From NCBI GenBank assembly GCA_019694875.1, contig JAIBBC010000003.1, forward strand, positions 1,046,469 through 1,110,468: a stretch of 64,000 bases of DNA, written 5' to 3'. Below, piece after piece: positions 27,524-36,247 of the stretch. Positions within the stretch are counted from its first letter, which is position 1; every line of letters starts with the position of its first letter. The notes beneath the pieces are model-generated. The model was not told the origin of the DNA and made no database searches. It saw nothing but the letters and a program-made list of their open reading frames with translations. This DNA is from Cyclobacteriaceae bacterium (GTDB taxonomy: Bacteria > Bacteroidota > Bacteroidia > Cytophagales > Cyclobacteriaceae). A program made the translations under genes and the position numbers.

Positions 27524-27988
27524 ATGGCCCTTTTGATCAGCAGCTACGAAGAATTTGAAACATACAAAGGTAAAGAACTTGGCGTATCCGGCTACCTGAA
27601 AATCACTCAGGAGCAAATCAACATGTTTGCCGATGCCACCCTCGATCACCAATGGATTCACACCGATCCGAAACGTGCCGAAACGGAAACAGCTTTCAAA
27701 AGTACCATCGCTCACGGCTACCTGACGCTGTCGCTCGTGCCCCATTTGTGGGATCAGATTGCCGAGTTCCGCAATGTGAAGATGATGATCAACTACGGTA
27801 TCGCCAGTCTCAAATTCAATCAGCCGGTTCTTGTAAACAGCGAAGTACGCATGCGCGCCAAGCTGCATTCGATTGTGAACTTACGGGGCGTAACAAAGTT
27901 CGAGGTTGACGTTACACTCGAGATTAAGGACAATACCAAACCTGCATTCAACGCGATCCTGGTGTTCCTGTACCATTTCAACAGCTGA
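27524..27988 (+). CDS. MaoC-family (R)-hydratase
   Basis: A 154-residue hot-dog-fold enzyme. The hydratase signature is intact: residues D-H-Q-W-I-H-T-D supply the catalytic Asp and His, followed downstream by F-K-S-T-I-A-H-G-Y-L. Members hydrate trans-2-enoyl-CoA to (R)-3-hydroxyacyl-CoA and feed PHA, fatty-acid or other lipid routes. Single-domain length is normal. It is divergent from the YdeI operon and is followed after 35 bases by the S41 peptidase. Confidence 0.88.
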   Translation: MALLISSYEEFETYKGKELGVSGYLKITQEQINMFADATLDHQWIHTDPKRAETETAFKSTIAHGYLTLSLVPHLWDQIAEFRNVKMMINYGIASLKFNQPVLVNSEVRMRAKLHSIVNLRGVTKFEVDVTLEIKDNTKPAFNAILVFLYHFNS

Positions 27989-28023
27989 TACAACTTTTCG
28001 ACTTAGATGTTCATCTCCCTTAA

Positions 28024-29139
28024 ATGAACACCAAATCTTTCTTCGCCCTGCTGTTGCTTGTTTTAACATCCTGCAGGGTAGTTATCGAAGGAGAAACACA
28101 GCCAGCTTCTCAACCGATACATACCTCTGCTTCAGCTCCGGAAAAAACATTCGAAGTTTTCTGGCAGACGTTCGAAGATCAATACGCATTCTTTGAGACC
28201 CGGAAGACAGACTGGCACAAGACGTATGAGCAATACCGCCCGATGGTCAATTCCAATACTTCGCCCGACAGCCTCTTCAGCATTCTATGCGCCATGGTAA
28301 AACCTCTTCAGGATGATCATGTTGAAATCCATTTTATTGAAAAGAACCGGTACCGGAACTTTGCTGCTGCGAAGCCAAGTCGTTTTTTGAAAGAATTTCC
28401 CAATGAAAAATCGATGAAAGGCTTTTGGCACATGGTCAATCAAACGCTTGACCATAATGGATTTCACAAGCCAGTAGATTTCGGCCCGAAAGAAGATGGA
28501 GTTCCATTGTTCCAATATTCCGCGTCAGCGACTGTCGGATATGTTCGGTTTACCCGATGCTATGTAACGGAAAAAACCGAAAACGATCGCGTTTTGGATC
28601 CAACTCAAGCCGGAGCATTATTCGATGTAATTTTGCAAAAGCTCGGTACGAAGGAAAAAATCATTCTTGACATCCGGAATAACGAAGGCGGGCTGGATGA
28701 ATTTTCGAACGCTATTGCGAGCCGGTTTGCAGATACAACCCGCATAGGGTACTACAAACAGAAACGCAGCGGAGGTTATGATGATTTTACTCCGCTGGTA
28801 CCAATTCTCGTAAGACCGCAAAGAAATGCATTTACCAAACCGGTTGTTATTTTAACGAATGATCAATCGTGCAGTGCCGCGGATGTGTTTGCACTGATGA
28901 TGAAAGTTCTTCCCCACACCACGCTGATCGGTGAAAATTCAACGGGCATCTATTCCGACATGTATGTATTCATGCTTCCCAATGGCTGGTATACGTCACT
29001 CTCCAATGAACGTTACTTCTCGCCCGACATGAAATGTTACGAAGGCATCGGCACCCCGGTCGATATTGAAGTCAAAAACACCCGAAATGATTTAGTCACG
29101 ATGCAGGACCCGGTGTTAACAAAAGCACTGCAGTTTTAA
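28024..29139 (+). CDS. S41-family C-terminal-processing-type peptidase lipoprotein
   Basis: A 371-residue lipoprotein (lipobox L-T-S-C near residue 17). It has the S41 tricorn-core/C-terminal processing fold, with IILDIRNNEGGLDEFSNAIA followed by VVILTNDQSCSAADVFALMM, in which the Ser in S-C-S-A-A-D is the likely nucleophile. No PDZ domain is obvious, so this is a short form, often seen in Bacteroidota. It probably cleaves peptides or proteins in the envelope. Transcription presumably comes from its own or the MaoC gene's promoter. Confidence 0.82.
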   Translation: MNTKSFFALLLLVLTSCRVVIEGETQPASQPIHTSASAPEKTFEVFWQTFEDQYAFFETRKTDWHKTYEQYRPMVNSNTSPDSLFSILCAMVKPLQDDHVEIHFIEKNRYRNFAAAKPSRFLKEFPNEKSMKGFWHMVNQTLDHNGFHKPVDFGPKEDGVPLFQYSASATVGYVRFTRCYVTEKTENDRVLDPTQAGALFDVILQKLGTKEKIILDIRNNEGGLDEFSNAIASRFADTTRIGYYKQKRSGGYDDFTPLVPILVRPQRNAFTKPVVILTNDQSCSAADVFALMMKVLPHTTLIGENSTGIYSDMYVFMLPNGWYTSLSNERYFSPDMKCYEGIGTPVDIEVKNTRNDLVTMQDPVLTKALQF

Positions 29140-29179
29140 AGCAATGTTATCCGAATGTAATTTTCCTGAAGCGAAAAAC

Positions 29180-29386
29180 TTAAAAAAGTAATGTTCTTCT
29201 GGAGAGCTTTTGCCTGCGCATGGTAAGGTTGTAAGCTACCGCGCCAATAATGGGCACAAGCAGGATAATCAGCATCCACTGGACTTTATTTTTTCTGCGG
29301 CTTTTTGTAAAAAGATCCATCAACCGGTTCCCGGCCCAGAAAAGGTGAACCACCAGTATAAAAATAGAAAGTATGACGAGTAGCAT
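29180..29386 (-). CDS. PLDc_N (phospholipase D-nuclease N-terminal) small membrane protein
   Basis: A 68-residue protein with two transmembrane segments (VILSIFILVVHLFWAG and WMLIILLVPIIGAVAYNL) separated by a short basic loop. This is the PLDc_N architecture normally found in front of cardiolipin-synthase-type phospholipase D enzymes. It lies 86 bases downstream of the phospholipase D gene's stop codon on the same strand, so the two halves are encoded as separate neighbouring genes rather than one protein. Function inferred from that association. Confidence 0.75.
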   Translation of the reverse strand: MLLVILSIFILVVHLFWAGNRLMDLFTKSRRKNKVQWMLIILLVPIIGAVAYNLTMRRQKLSRRTLLF

Positions 29387-29472
29387 TAACCTACAAATAT
29401 GCAGGTTTATTTGAAATGTTTGTCCTTCTGATTATACAAATAGCAGATTATAACGGACACTGACGACAAAAA

Positions 29473-30987
29473 CTACAGGATGTCTTTCGGAATCATCTTC
29501 AACGACCAGGTTTTTACTCGTTTGCTACGCGAGGCGACTGAATCCGGATTGAACGTGAGTGTCGTCTCCCAGGAATTTTCAGGCGCGAACTCCGTTTCCA
29601 TTCCGGCCAACACACCACTTGCTACCCGTTTCGAACGAATTACCGTGACACACTCGGTATTCAGATTTGCGCTCCGCGGATCGAGGTTAAACGTTCCGAC
29701 CACAACTATCTCACTGTCAATGATCATCGATTTTGCATGTAACCCAAAAATGGGTGTGAAGTTGAGTTTCTCCTGCAACGCCCCGGTCATTACCTGGTAT
29801 CGCTCTTTTGCATCGGGCCGGAACTCAAAAATTCTTACTCCGCTGCTCAGCAATTTCTTCCGGTCGCGCTTGTAACCGCTGAATGCCTCCATGTTATCGG
29901 TTGAGGCCATACTGTTGGTAAGAATGCGGATTTTAACTCCGCGGTCGACTGCTTCCTTAAAAAGCTTTTTGCCAAGATCGGAGGTAACGAGGTATGGGCT
30001 TTGAATGTCAATGGTTCGCCTGGCTTTTTTGATCAGATTTATAAGCGTATCGGTGCTGACTCCGCCCCCGCCCAAACCGTTTGCATCATTCTTTCCGGGA
30101 ACGTCCGAAACAAAATGTACATCGTCAAGCCAAACCAGGTTTGCCTGGAGTCCTTCAAATCCTTTATGTAGATCTTGAATTCGATCGCGCACCTGCGGCC
30201 AGAAGTTGTCAGAATTGCAGGCATACTGATGAAGTCTGTCGAATCGTGTGGTATCGGCATAATTCGCCTCCTCTTCTGAAACCAACTCCGCAACCGGCAC
30301 ACTTAAGTTGCTTGTCCAGAAATCTTCAAACGACTTCTCAACGTTTTCATTTACTTTGCCGAGCAACAACACGTCACGATCACGGAAGTTATATTCATGG
30401 TCATAGTCGAAGTATTCATCTGCGATATTCCTGCCTCCTGTGATGCACACCTTTCCGTCAACAATAAATGTTTTATTATGCATGCGCTGATTGGCGCCTT
30501 TAAAGTCAGACGAAAACTTCTTGACTTTCGACAAAATGTTCTTTCCGAGATTCACACCCGGGTTATAAATTTTTATATCGATGTTCTCATGCGAATCGAG
30601 GGTAAGAATTTCATGCACACCGGCCTCTACCATTACATCGTCAACCAGCAACCGGACTTTCACTCCCCGGTCGGCTGCGCGAACGAGGTAATCACAGGCA
30701 ATGAGCCCCACGTTGTCGGGTGAAAAAATAAAGTATTGAATGTCGATTGTTTTTTCGGCATAATCGGCCAGCCACGCGCGGGCAACCAGCGACCCGCCTC
30801 CATCTTCCAGCATATACACTCCGCTTTTTGTTTTCATGGAATCTGCTATGGGTGCGAGCGCAGCTGTCAGGCTTAAGGAATCATTCCGGTGAATACTCGA
30901 ACAAAAATCCTTCTCGGCTATGGGTAGTTCATTTTTGGGTGCTGAACATGCGAGGATAGCAACCAGAGTAAGAATCAGTAATCTCAT
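29473..30987 (-). CDS. phospholipase D family lipoprotein, two HKD motifs
   Basis: A 504-residue protein with a lipoprotein signal (MRLLILTLVAILAC; the start at 30987 puts the signal at the N-terminus). Two complete HxKxxxxD motifs are visible: H-N-K-T-F-I-V-D (His170) and H-A-K-S-M-I-I-D (His417), each followed by the usual G-x-x-N (GGRNIAD and GTFNLDP). This matches phospholipase D/cardiolipin-synthase-like phosphatidyltransferases. Export as a lipoprotein is unusual for cardiolipin synthase, so an extracytoplasmic phospholipase or toxin-type activity is also possible. Confidence 0.85.
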   Translation of the reverse strand: MRLLILTLVAILACSAPKNELPIAEKDFCSSIHRNDSLSLTAALAPIADSMKTKSGVYMLEDGGGSLVARAWLADYAEKTIDIQYFIFSPDNVGLIACDYLVRAADRGVKVRLLVDDVMVEAGVHEILTLDSHENIDIKIYNPGVNLGKNILSKVKKFSSDFKGANQRMHNKTFIVDGKVCITGGRNIADEYFDYDHEYNFRDRDVLLLGKVNENVEKSFEDFWTSNLSVPVAELVSEEEANYADTTRFDRLHQYACNSDNFWPQVRDRIQDLHKGFEGLQANLVWLDDVHFVSDVPGKNDANGLGGGGVSTDTLINLIKKARRTIDIQSPYLVTSDLGKKLFKEAVDRGVKIRILTNSMASTDNMEAFSGYKRDRKKLLSSGVRIFEFRPDAKERYQVMTGALQEKLNFTPIFGLHAKSMIIDSEIVVVGTFNLDPRSANLNTECVTVIRSKRVASGVLAGMETEFAPENSWETTLTFNPDSVASRSKRVKTWSLKMIPKDIL

Positions 30988-31068
30988 GTTGGAGGAAAGA
31001 GAAATCAAAGATAGATGATTGGATGATATTCCATGAAAACGTAGTTTAGAAATAATCTGTCCATCGAA

Positions 31069-31530
31069 ATGTCAGGAACATTCTCTCAGATCTACATTCA
31101 GATTGTGTTTGCGGTTCAAAATCGCGACAGTGCAATCCATCCGATATGGGAGGAGGAATTGTACAAGTACATTGCTGGCATAGTTCGAAATAAAGAGCAG
31201 AAGCTTCTGGCGATTAATGGCATGCCGGATCACATTCACATTTTCATAGGCATGAAACCATCTTGCCGTATTTCCGACCTGGTTCGTGAGATCAAGAAAT
31301 CATCCACGGAGTTCATTAAGGAAAATAAATTTTGCGGGGGCAAATTTAGTTGGCAGGAAGGTTATGGGGCATTTTCGTATAGCCATTCACATATTGATTC
31401 GGTAGTACGATACATTCTAAATCAAAAAGAACACCATACACGAAAATCGTTTCAACAAGAATATATTGAATTTCTCAGGCGGTTCGGAATTGAATACAAC
31501 GAACAGTATCTGTTTAAATGGATCGAGTAG
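31069..31530 (+). mobile_element. IS200/IS605-type Y1 (HUH) transposase gene
   Basis: A 153-residue single-domain transposase of the Y1/HUH class. The metal-binding H-I-H motif is at 55-57 (MPDHIHIF) and the candidate catalytic tyrosine is Tyr115 in VVRYILNQ, in the family Y-x-x-x-Q context. Length is normal for TnpA. There is no TnpB. The gene starts 60 bases after the divergent phospholipase gene, and its stop is 18 bases before the repeat array. It may be an IS200-like element, or a REP-associated tyrosine transposase that acts on the neighbouring repeats. All catalytic motifs look intact. Confidence 0.88.
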
Positions 31531-32267
31531 CAATTCCGTTGAAGTCATATTCGACCACCTTCGGGGTCGTACATTGCTTTATAGCTATTCTTTATAAACA
31601 TGCAATCCCTTCGGGATTGTATGTTCCCTAGTATTTTCATCCTGTTACGATGAAGGTGCAATAGCGAACATAGAATCGATCGCAAAAAATACGACCGCCT
31701 TTGGGGTCGTACATTTGCTTTATGGCTATTCTTTATAAACATGCAATCCCTTCGGGATTATCGACCGGACATTAATCCCATTAATGATATAACTGTAACG
31801 CCAATACCGAATCCGAAGGATTCGTATGTTTATAGTGTCGTTGCGACCCTGGAGGGGTCGAATGATCCGTCCGGAATTGTGTCACATTCATCACATCAAT
31901 AATAGCAAGCGGGACACCAACACCGAATCCGAAGGATTCACATGTTTACAGAAACAACAAGAAAGGTGTCTTTGCGACCCTGAAGGGGTCGAATGATCCA
32001 TCCGGAATTTGTATCACGCTTAATCCGATCAAAAAAATACGACCGCCTTCGGGGTCGCATATTGCTTTATAGCTATTCTTTATAAACATGCAATCTCTTC
32101 GGGATTGTCGGCCGAACATTTAATCCTCATTAACGAAATAAGTCTAACGTCAACACCGAATCCGAAGGATTCGCATGTTTATAGAAACAACAAGAAAAGT
32201 GTCTTTGCGACCCCGAAGGGGTCGAATGTTCATTGATCAAGACATTCGCACCTTCAAATATTAAATA
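31531..32267. repeat. array of six two-hairpin REP-like repeats beside the Y1 transposase
   Basis: No gene is supported here. Six copies of a roughly 70-base unit are seen, each made of two short perfect or near-perfect hairpins: a C-G-A-C-C-rich one (stem up to CGACCCC/GGGGTCG, GAA loop) and an A-A-T-C-C-rich one (CAATCCC, TTC loop, GGGATTG), joined by a conserved spacer ending ...TTTATAAACATG. Order: forward 31551-31620, forward 31689-31760, reverse 31807-31864, reverse 31921-31995, forward 32038-32107, reverse 32152-32228. The pairs at 31689-31864 and 32038-32228 also share their centre of about 45 bases, so they behave as composite inverted elements (BIME-like). Confidence 0.85.
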
Positions 32268-35200
32268 TTATTTCTTCGGCAATCCCTTCATCAATTCATC
32301 CACGGCTGCCTTGAGCTGGTCGTCCGTTCCTTTAGCAATCCAATCGGGTGAATTGTACACGATAATGTCCGGTACGGCCGCGCCAAGCTCCTGATTCTTG
32401 TCCGTTGCCTTCGTGTACCAGCCACGGAACGGCAATCGCACAAACGATCCATCCATCAAACCTTTCCCTCCGGTGGAAATCACCGAGCCGTTTGTCGGCA
32501 CACCCACAAGCTTGCCAATACCTAACGTTTTATAGGCATGCGAAAAAATTTCTGCATTTGAATAACTTCCTTCATTACACAATGCGATAGATGGTTTCAT
32601 CCAGGCAGAGAACACCAACCGCTCTCCGGTAGGATAATATTCTCGGAACTTGAGTTTATCCCGCTCAAGGTTTTCACTCGCTCCGCGCGGGATGGTGTAT
32701 GCATGTTGTTTGTAGTTGAGTACCGCCATTAAGTAATCGGTTGTTGAACCACCTCCGTTGTAGCGGACGTCAATCACCAATCCTTCTTTACCATAACCTG
32801 CTGCCTGAAGTTCACGTTCAAAAACTTCAAAGCTTGGCTGACTCATTGCCTGGATGTGAATGTAGCCCAGCCGGCCATTTGAATATTTATCAACAAGACT
32901 CTTCCGGTCTTTCACCCATTCTTCATATGCCAGCTGACGTACGCTGTTTATCGGCCGGATAACGACCTCGCGGTTTTTTCCATCAGCTCCGCGAACGTTG
33001 AGCAACGTGCGCTCATCCACGCGAATGTTGAGTAAATCATAAAAGTTTGCTGACTCGCTAAACGGCTTGCCATCCACTGCTGTAATCACATCGTTAACAT
33101 ATAGCTTACTTGCGGCTTTGTCGGCAGGCGAATCCGGTATCACGTGTGTTACCTTCATTCCATCTTTTACAGGAACAAGTTCTGCTCCCAACATTCCCGT
33201 GGCGTCACGTTGCGTTTCCGCCTGTTGCGGAGCGGTAAAGCCCATGTGTGATGAGTTCAATTCACCCAGCATGTAGTTGAACATATCCCGGAAGTCTTCA
33301 TTGGTGCTGGCCGTGATGCAAAGCTCGCGGTATTTGTCGCGCAACTTGTTCCAGTCTTTGCCGTGAAACTGGGGATCATAAAATCCGTCACGGATAGCAC
33401 GCCACGCTTCTTCAAACACCTGTGTCCGTTCAGCTGTATAGTCGATATGCTGTTTGGCAGTATAGGGTAACGATTCGGTTTTGTCGCCTTTGATGTCAAG
33501 CCGGCTCATACTGCCGCCCGATTTAAGAAAGTAGATATACTTACCGTCTTTATCCATCGAAATGCTGTTCGGGTTTGAACCGCTTTTGGTAAGTTCTTTC
33601 AAGTCCTTACCATTCCATTTAATGCTGTACAAATCGCGACCTTTAGCTGTACTGGTTGTGGCCGTATAGAAAAATGTTTCTCCGTCTTTTGAAATCAGCA
33701 GGTTCGACTCATCGCCCGGAAAGCTTGTTACCTGCACGACCCGCTGATGAATGTTCTCGAAGTCGATCTTCACCGGCTTGGCCTTATCGTCCTTTTTATC
33801 TTTGTCTTTATCGGCAGGCTTATCCGGTTTCTCATCGCCTGCAGCGTCATCCCAATCCTGGCGCGATTTCTCCCAGTCTTCCTTCTTCAACCACACAAAC
33901 CAAACATCATTGCTGCGGTTGTTGCGGGCGGATATAAATCCAAGCTTCGAACCATCTGCGCTCCAGTACGGCTGGCCGTCATCACGTGGGTGCATGCTTA
34001 CGTTAACCGGCTTGGATGAATTGTCGGCCGCGTGAATGAATACTTCTTCGTTGAAATATAAATCACTGAGCGAATATGCCAGCCATTTGCTGTCGGGACT
34101 CCATTCAATATCGCCAGGCGTTGCCCAGCCATTGAGCAGAATTTTTTCGTTCGTAAGCTTTCCATCAGCGGTAAGCTCAGCAACCACCAGCGTTCCGCGA
34201 CCGCGGACGTACGCAAGCTTCTTTCCATCGGGTGATACTTTCAACCCCGATTCGTCTTCAGACGTTTTGGTGATGCGGGTAATCTGATGTTTAAGTGACT
34301 TGAAAATATTGAGCTCTTTTTTGTCGGTAGACTTAACCATGTAGATGTCGAAGTTTTCATCTTCCCGGTCGGACGTGAACAAAAGAATCGAATCACTGGC
34401 CCATGCAACATTCATATCGCGGTAAGCATGATCGGAAACGTTGTTCGTGCTGTTTTTGTCCTTATTGATTTCCTTTACATACACCTCTCCTCGAATCACC
34501 AGCGCCAGCAATTTGCCGTTAGGTGAAACGAGGTACTCACTTGCGTCACCACTAACAGATTTATTCAATTCAGGATCGAAACGCAAATCAGTGCTGATTT
34601 GGATGTTTACCTTCTGAGTCGACTTGCTGTCGGTTTTAAATAATGTAATCTCTTTGCCGCGTTCAAACACGATCGATTTTCCATCTCCGGATATCGAGAA
34701 GTAACGGATCGAGTGGTCTTTATAATCCGTAAGCTGTTCGGGTGCTCCGGCAGGTTTCCCTGATTCATCAATCTTTAACCGGTAAAGATTATTTCTTCCG
34801 CTGTTGGTACTCAGAAAATACAACGTGCGGTTGTCACCCCAGCGTGGCAACATATCGTTGGTTTCATACGCGGTGATCTTAGTGTACGTTTTTGTTTTTG
34901 TGTCATATAGCCAGATGTCGCGGTTGGATGCGCCCCGGTACTCTTCCCGCTGGATCGGGTTGATGTCTCCGCGGGTGATCGCGATGAACCGGCCATCCGG
35001 TGATTGAATTGGATCGTATCCTACTGCGTCAAGGAGGCGCGACTCTGTTCCGCCTTTTGCGGATATCGTGTACACTTCTGACGGACGTTCGATCTGCTGA
35101 AATTCACGCGTAGTAGAAAACAAAATATTACCGTTGGCGGTCCAGCTTGAAATCATATCGTTACCGGAATGATACGTCAATCGCTTGGGCGATCCTCCTT

Positions 35201-35480
35201 CCGCAGGAATAACAAAAATGTCGTTGTTACCATAACGTGCTCCGGAAAAAGCAATACTGCTTCCATCGGGACTAAACACCGGATTGCTTTCATAACCTTC
35301 ATGAACAGTGAGGCGTGTCGCTTTTCCACCGGTGGCGGGAACCGTCCAGATATCACCCTGATAGGAAAACGTGACGAGTGTACCGTTGGTGTTGATAGCC
35401 GGATAGCGAATCAGCAAATCATTCTGACCGAAGGCCGAAAATGAAAGTCCGACAGACAGCAGCAGAAAAAATCTTTTCAT
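32268..35480 (-). CDS. tricorn-type S41 peptidase
   Basis: A 1070-residue secreted protein. The signal peptide MKRFFLLLSVGLSFSAFGQ supports the start at 35480; an upstream in-frame extension to 35612 is not hydrophobic in the right way. The first two thirds are WD40-like/TolB-like propeller blades (repeated S-P-D-G-x-x-I/L-A patterns), with a charged Lys/Asp-rich insertion near residue 560 (for example KPDKPADKDKDKKDDK). Then come a PDZ-like segment (GMLGAELVPVKDGMKVTHV, near residue 800) and the S41 core with GLVIDVRYNGGGSTTDYLM and the nucleophile-bearing CNEGSYSNAEIFSHAYKTL. Family members trim peptides. Size and order match the Bacteroidota tricorn homologues. Confidence 0.9.
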   Translation of the reverse strand: MKRFFLLLSVGLSFSAFGQNDLLIRYPAINTNGTLVTFSYQGDIWTVPATGGKATRLTVHEGYESNPVFSPDGSSIAFSGARYGNNDIFVIPAEGGSPKRLTYHSGNDMISSWTANGNILFSTTREFQQIERPSEVYTISAKGGTESRLLDAVGYDPIQSPDGRFIAITRGDINPIQREEYRGASNRDIWLYDTKTKTYTKITAYETNDMLPRWGDNRTLYFLSTNSGRNNLYRLKIDESGKPAGAPEQLTDYKDHSIRYFSISGDGKSIVFERGKEITLFKTDSKSTQKVNIQISTDLRFDPELNKSVSGDASEYLVSPNGKLLALVIRGEVYVKEINKDKNSTNNVSDHAYRDMNVAWASDSILLFTSDREDENFDIYMVKSTDKKELNIFKSLKHQITRITKTSEDESGLKVSPDGKKLAYVRGRGTLVVAELTADGKLTNEKILLNGWATPGDIEWSPDSKWLAYSLSDLYFNEEVFIHAADNSSKPVNVSMHPRDDGQPYWSADGSKLGFISARNNRSNDVWFVWLKKEDWEKSRQDWDDAAGDEKPDKPADKDKDKKDDKAKPVKIDFENIHQRVVQVTSFPGDESNLLISKDGETFFYTATTSTAKGRDLYSIKWNGKDLKELTKSGSNPNSISMDKDGKYIYFLKSGGSMSRLDIKGDKTESLPYTAKQHIDYTAERTQVFEEAWRAIRDGFYDPQFHGKDWNKLRDKYRELCITASTNEDFRDMFNYMLGELNSSHMGFTAPQQAETQRDATGMLGAELVPVKDGMKVTHVIPDSPADKAASKLYVNDVITAVDGKPFSESANFYDLLNIRVDERTLLNVRGADGKNREVVIRPINSVRQLAYEEWVKDRKSLVDKYSNGRLGYIHIQAMSQPSFEVFERELQAAGYGKEGLVIDVRYNGGGSTTDYLMAVLNYKQHAYTIPRGASENLERDKLKFREYYPTGERLVFSAWMKPSIALCNEGSYSNAEIFSHAYKTLGIGKLVGVPTNGSVISTGGKGLMDGSFVRLPFRGWYTKATDKNQELGAAVPDIIVYNSPDWIAKGTDDQLKAAVDELMKGLPKK

Positions 35481-35621
35481 GGGAACAGGTTTAAGGGTGC
35501 TAAATAATATAACCAGAAGCATTAATAAAAGGAAGGTTTTTAGACGGTCGGAATTGAATTTGAGCAGTATGTGCCGGGTGATTTTAAATTGGGTAATTTG
35601 TGCCTGGTTCAATGTTATCCC

Positions 35622-36113
35622 ATGCCGGTTTATATCCTTGAAACAGATTACTACAGCAACGCCCAGGTTTGGATTAAGCGTCTGGCAATCTGGTTTGTTG
35701 CGCTTTTAATTTTGTTGGTTTGGGATTTTTCTGATATGCCACCGTATGGACAGTTAGCCGTATATGTGGGATTTATTTTACTTTCATCGATTTTGTTGCT
35801 TTCGCCCGTTGATGATGTAGCTGTCGATGAACGGTACTTTTATCACATCCGCAGCTCTTTTCTCCCGGTGTTCAGTAGCATTAGTCGTTATGACATTTCA
35901 AAGCTTAGTGCGGTGAGGTGTGAAGGTGTGCATGTACCCGGAATAACGATCCGTGAAATTACTACCCGAAGGTATCAGGGTGGTTATACGAATACAATCG
36001 AATTGACGTTTACGGATGGTTCTTACAAAAGCATTGAAGTTGGAGTTTATAAAAGCGATTTGATTGAAATTCTTCAAAAGGTGCATGACCTTATTGCGAC
36101 ACGCAAAACTTAA
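35622..36113 (+). CDS. membrane protein with PH-like tail, unknown function
   Basis: A 163-residue protein starting MPVYILETDYYSNAQVW at an ATG at 35622 (an upstream GTG at 35571 is less likely). Two close hydrophobic helices (IWFVALLILLVWDF and LAVYVGFILLSSILLLS) are followed by a beta-rich tail (VAVDERYFYHIRSSFLPVFS, ITIREITTRRYQGGYTNTIE) that could be a PH-type membrane-associated domain. No family assignment. It is divergent from the tricorn peptidase, sharing its upstream region. Confidence 0.6.
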   Translation: MPVYILETDYYSNAQVWIKRLAIWFVALLILLVWDFSDMPPYGQLAVYVGFILLSSILLLSPVDDVAVDERYFYHIRSSFLPVFSSISRYDISKLSAVRCEGVHVPGITIREITTRRYQGGYTNTIELTFTDGSYKSIEVGVYKSDLIEILQKVHDLIATRKT

Positions 36114-36247
36114 TTTCGAACAGGGTGGTGTTCCTTTCTGAACAATTTAAAAACTAAATGCCCGATTTTTATGAGTTATCAACGCGTTTGCATTGCAGGC
36201 ACGAAGGTTGAATGGCAAACATGATTAACGAACCACAGCATATCCTC

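Noticed and set aside
31545..31742. minus-strand 65-codon frame reading ..PEGGRI
   Set aside because: It is translated repeat sequence; the hairpins dictate the residues.
31549..32230. CRISPR array
   Set aside because: Units are palindromic, occur in both orientations, spacing is uneven, the intervening sequences are themselves repeated, and no cas gene is nearby.
33747..34019. plus-strand frames within the tricorn peptidase gene
   Set aside because: They lie opposite the Lys/Asp-rich insertion and have no independent support; shadows of the peptidase.
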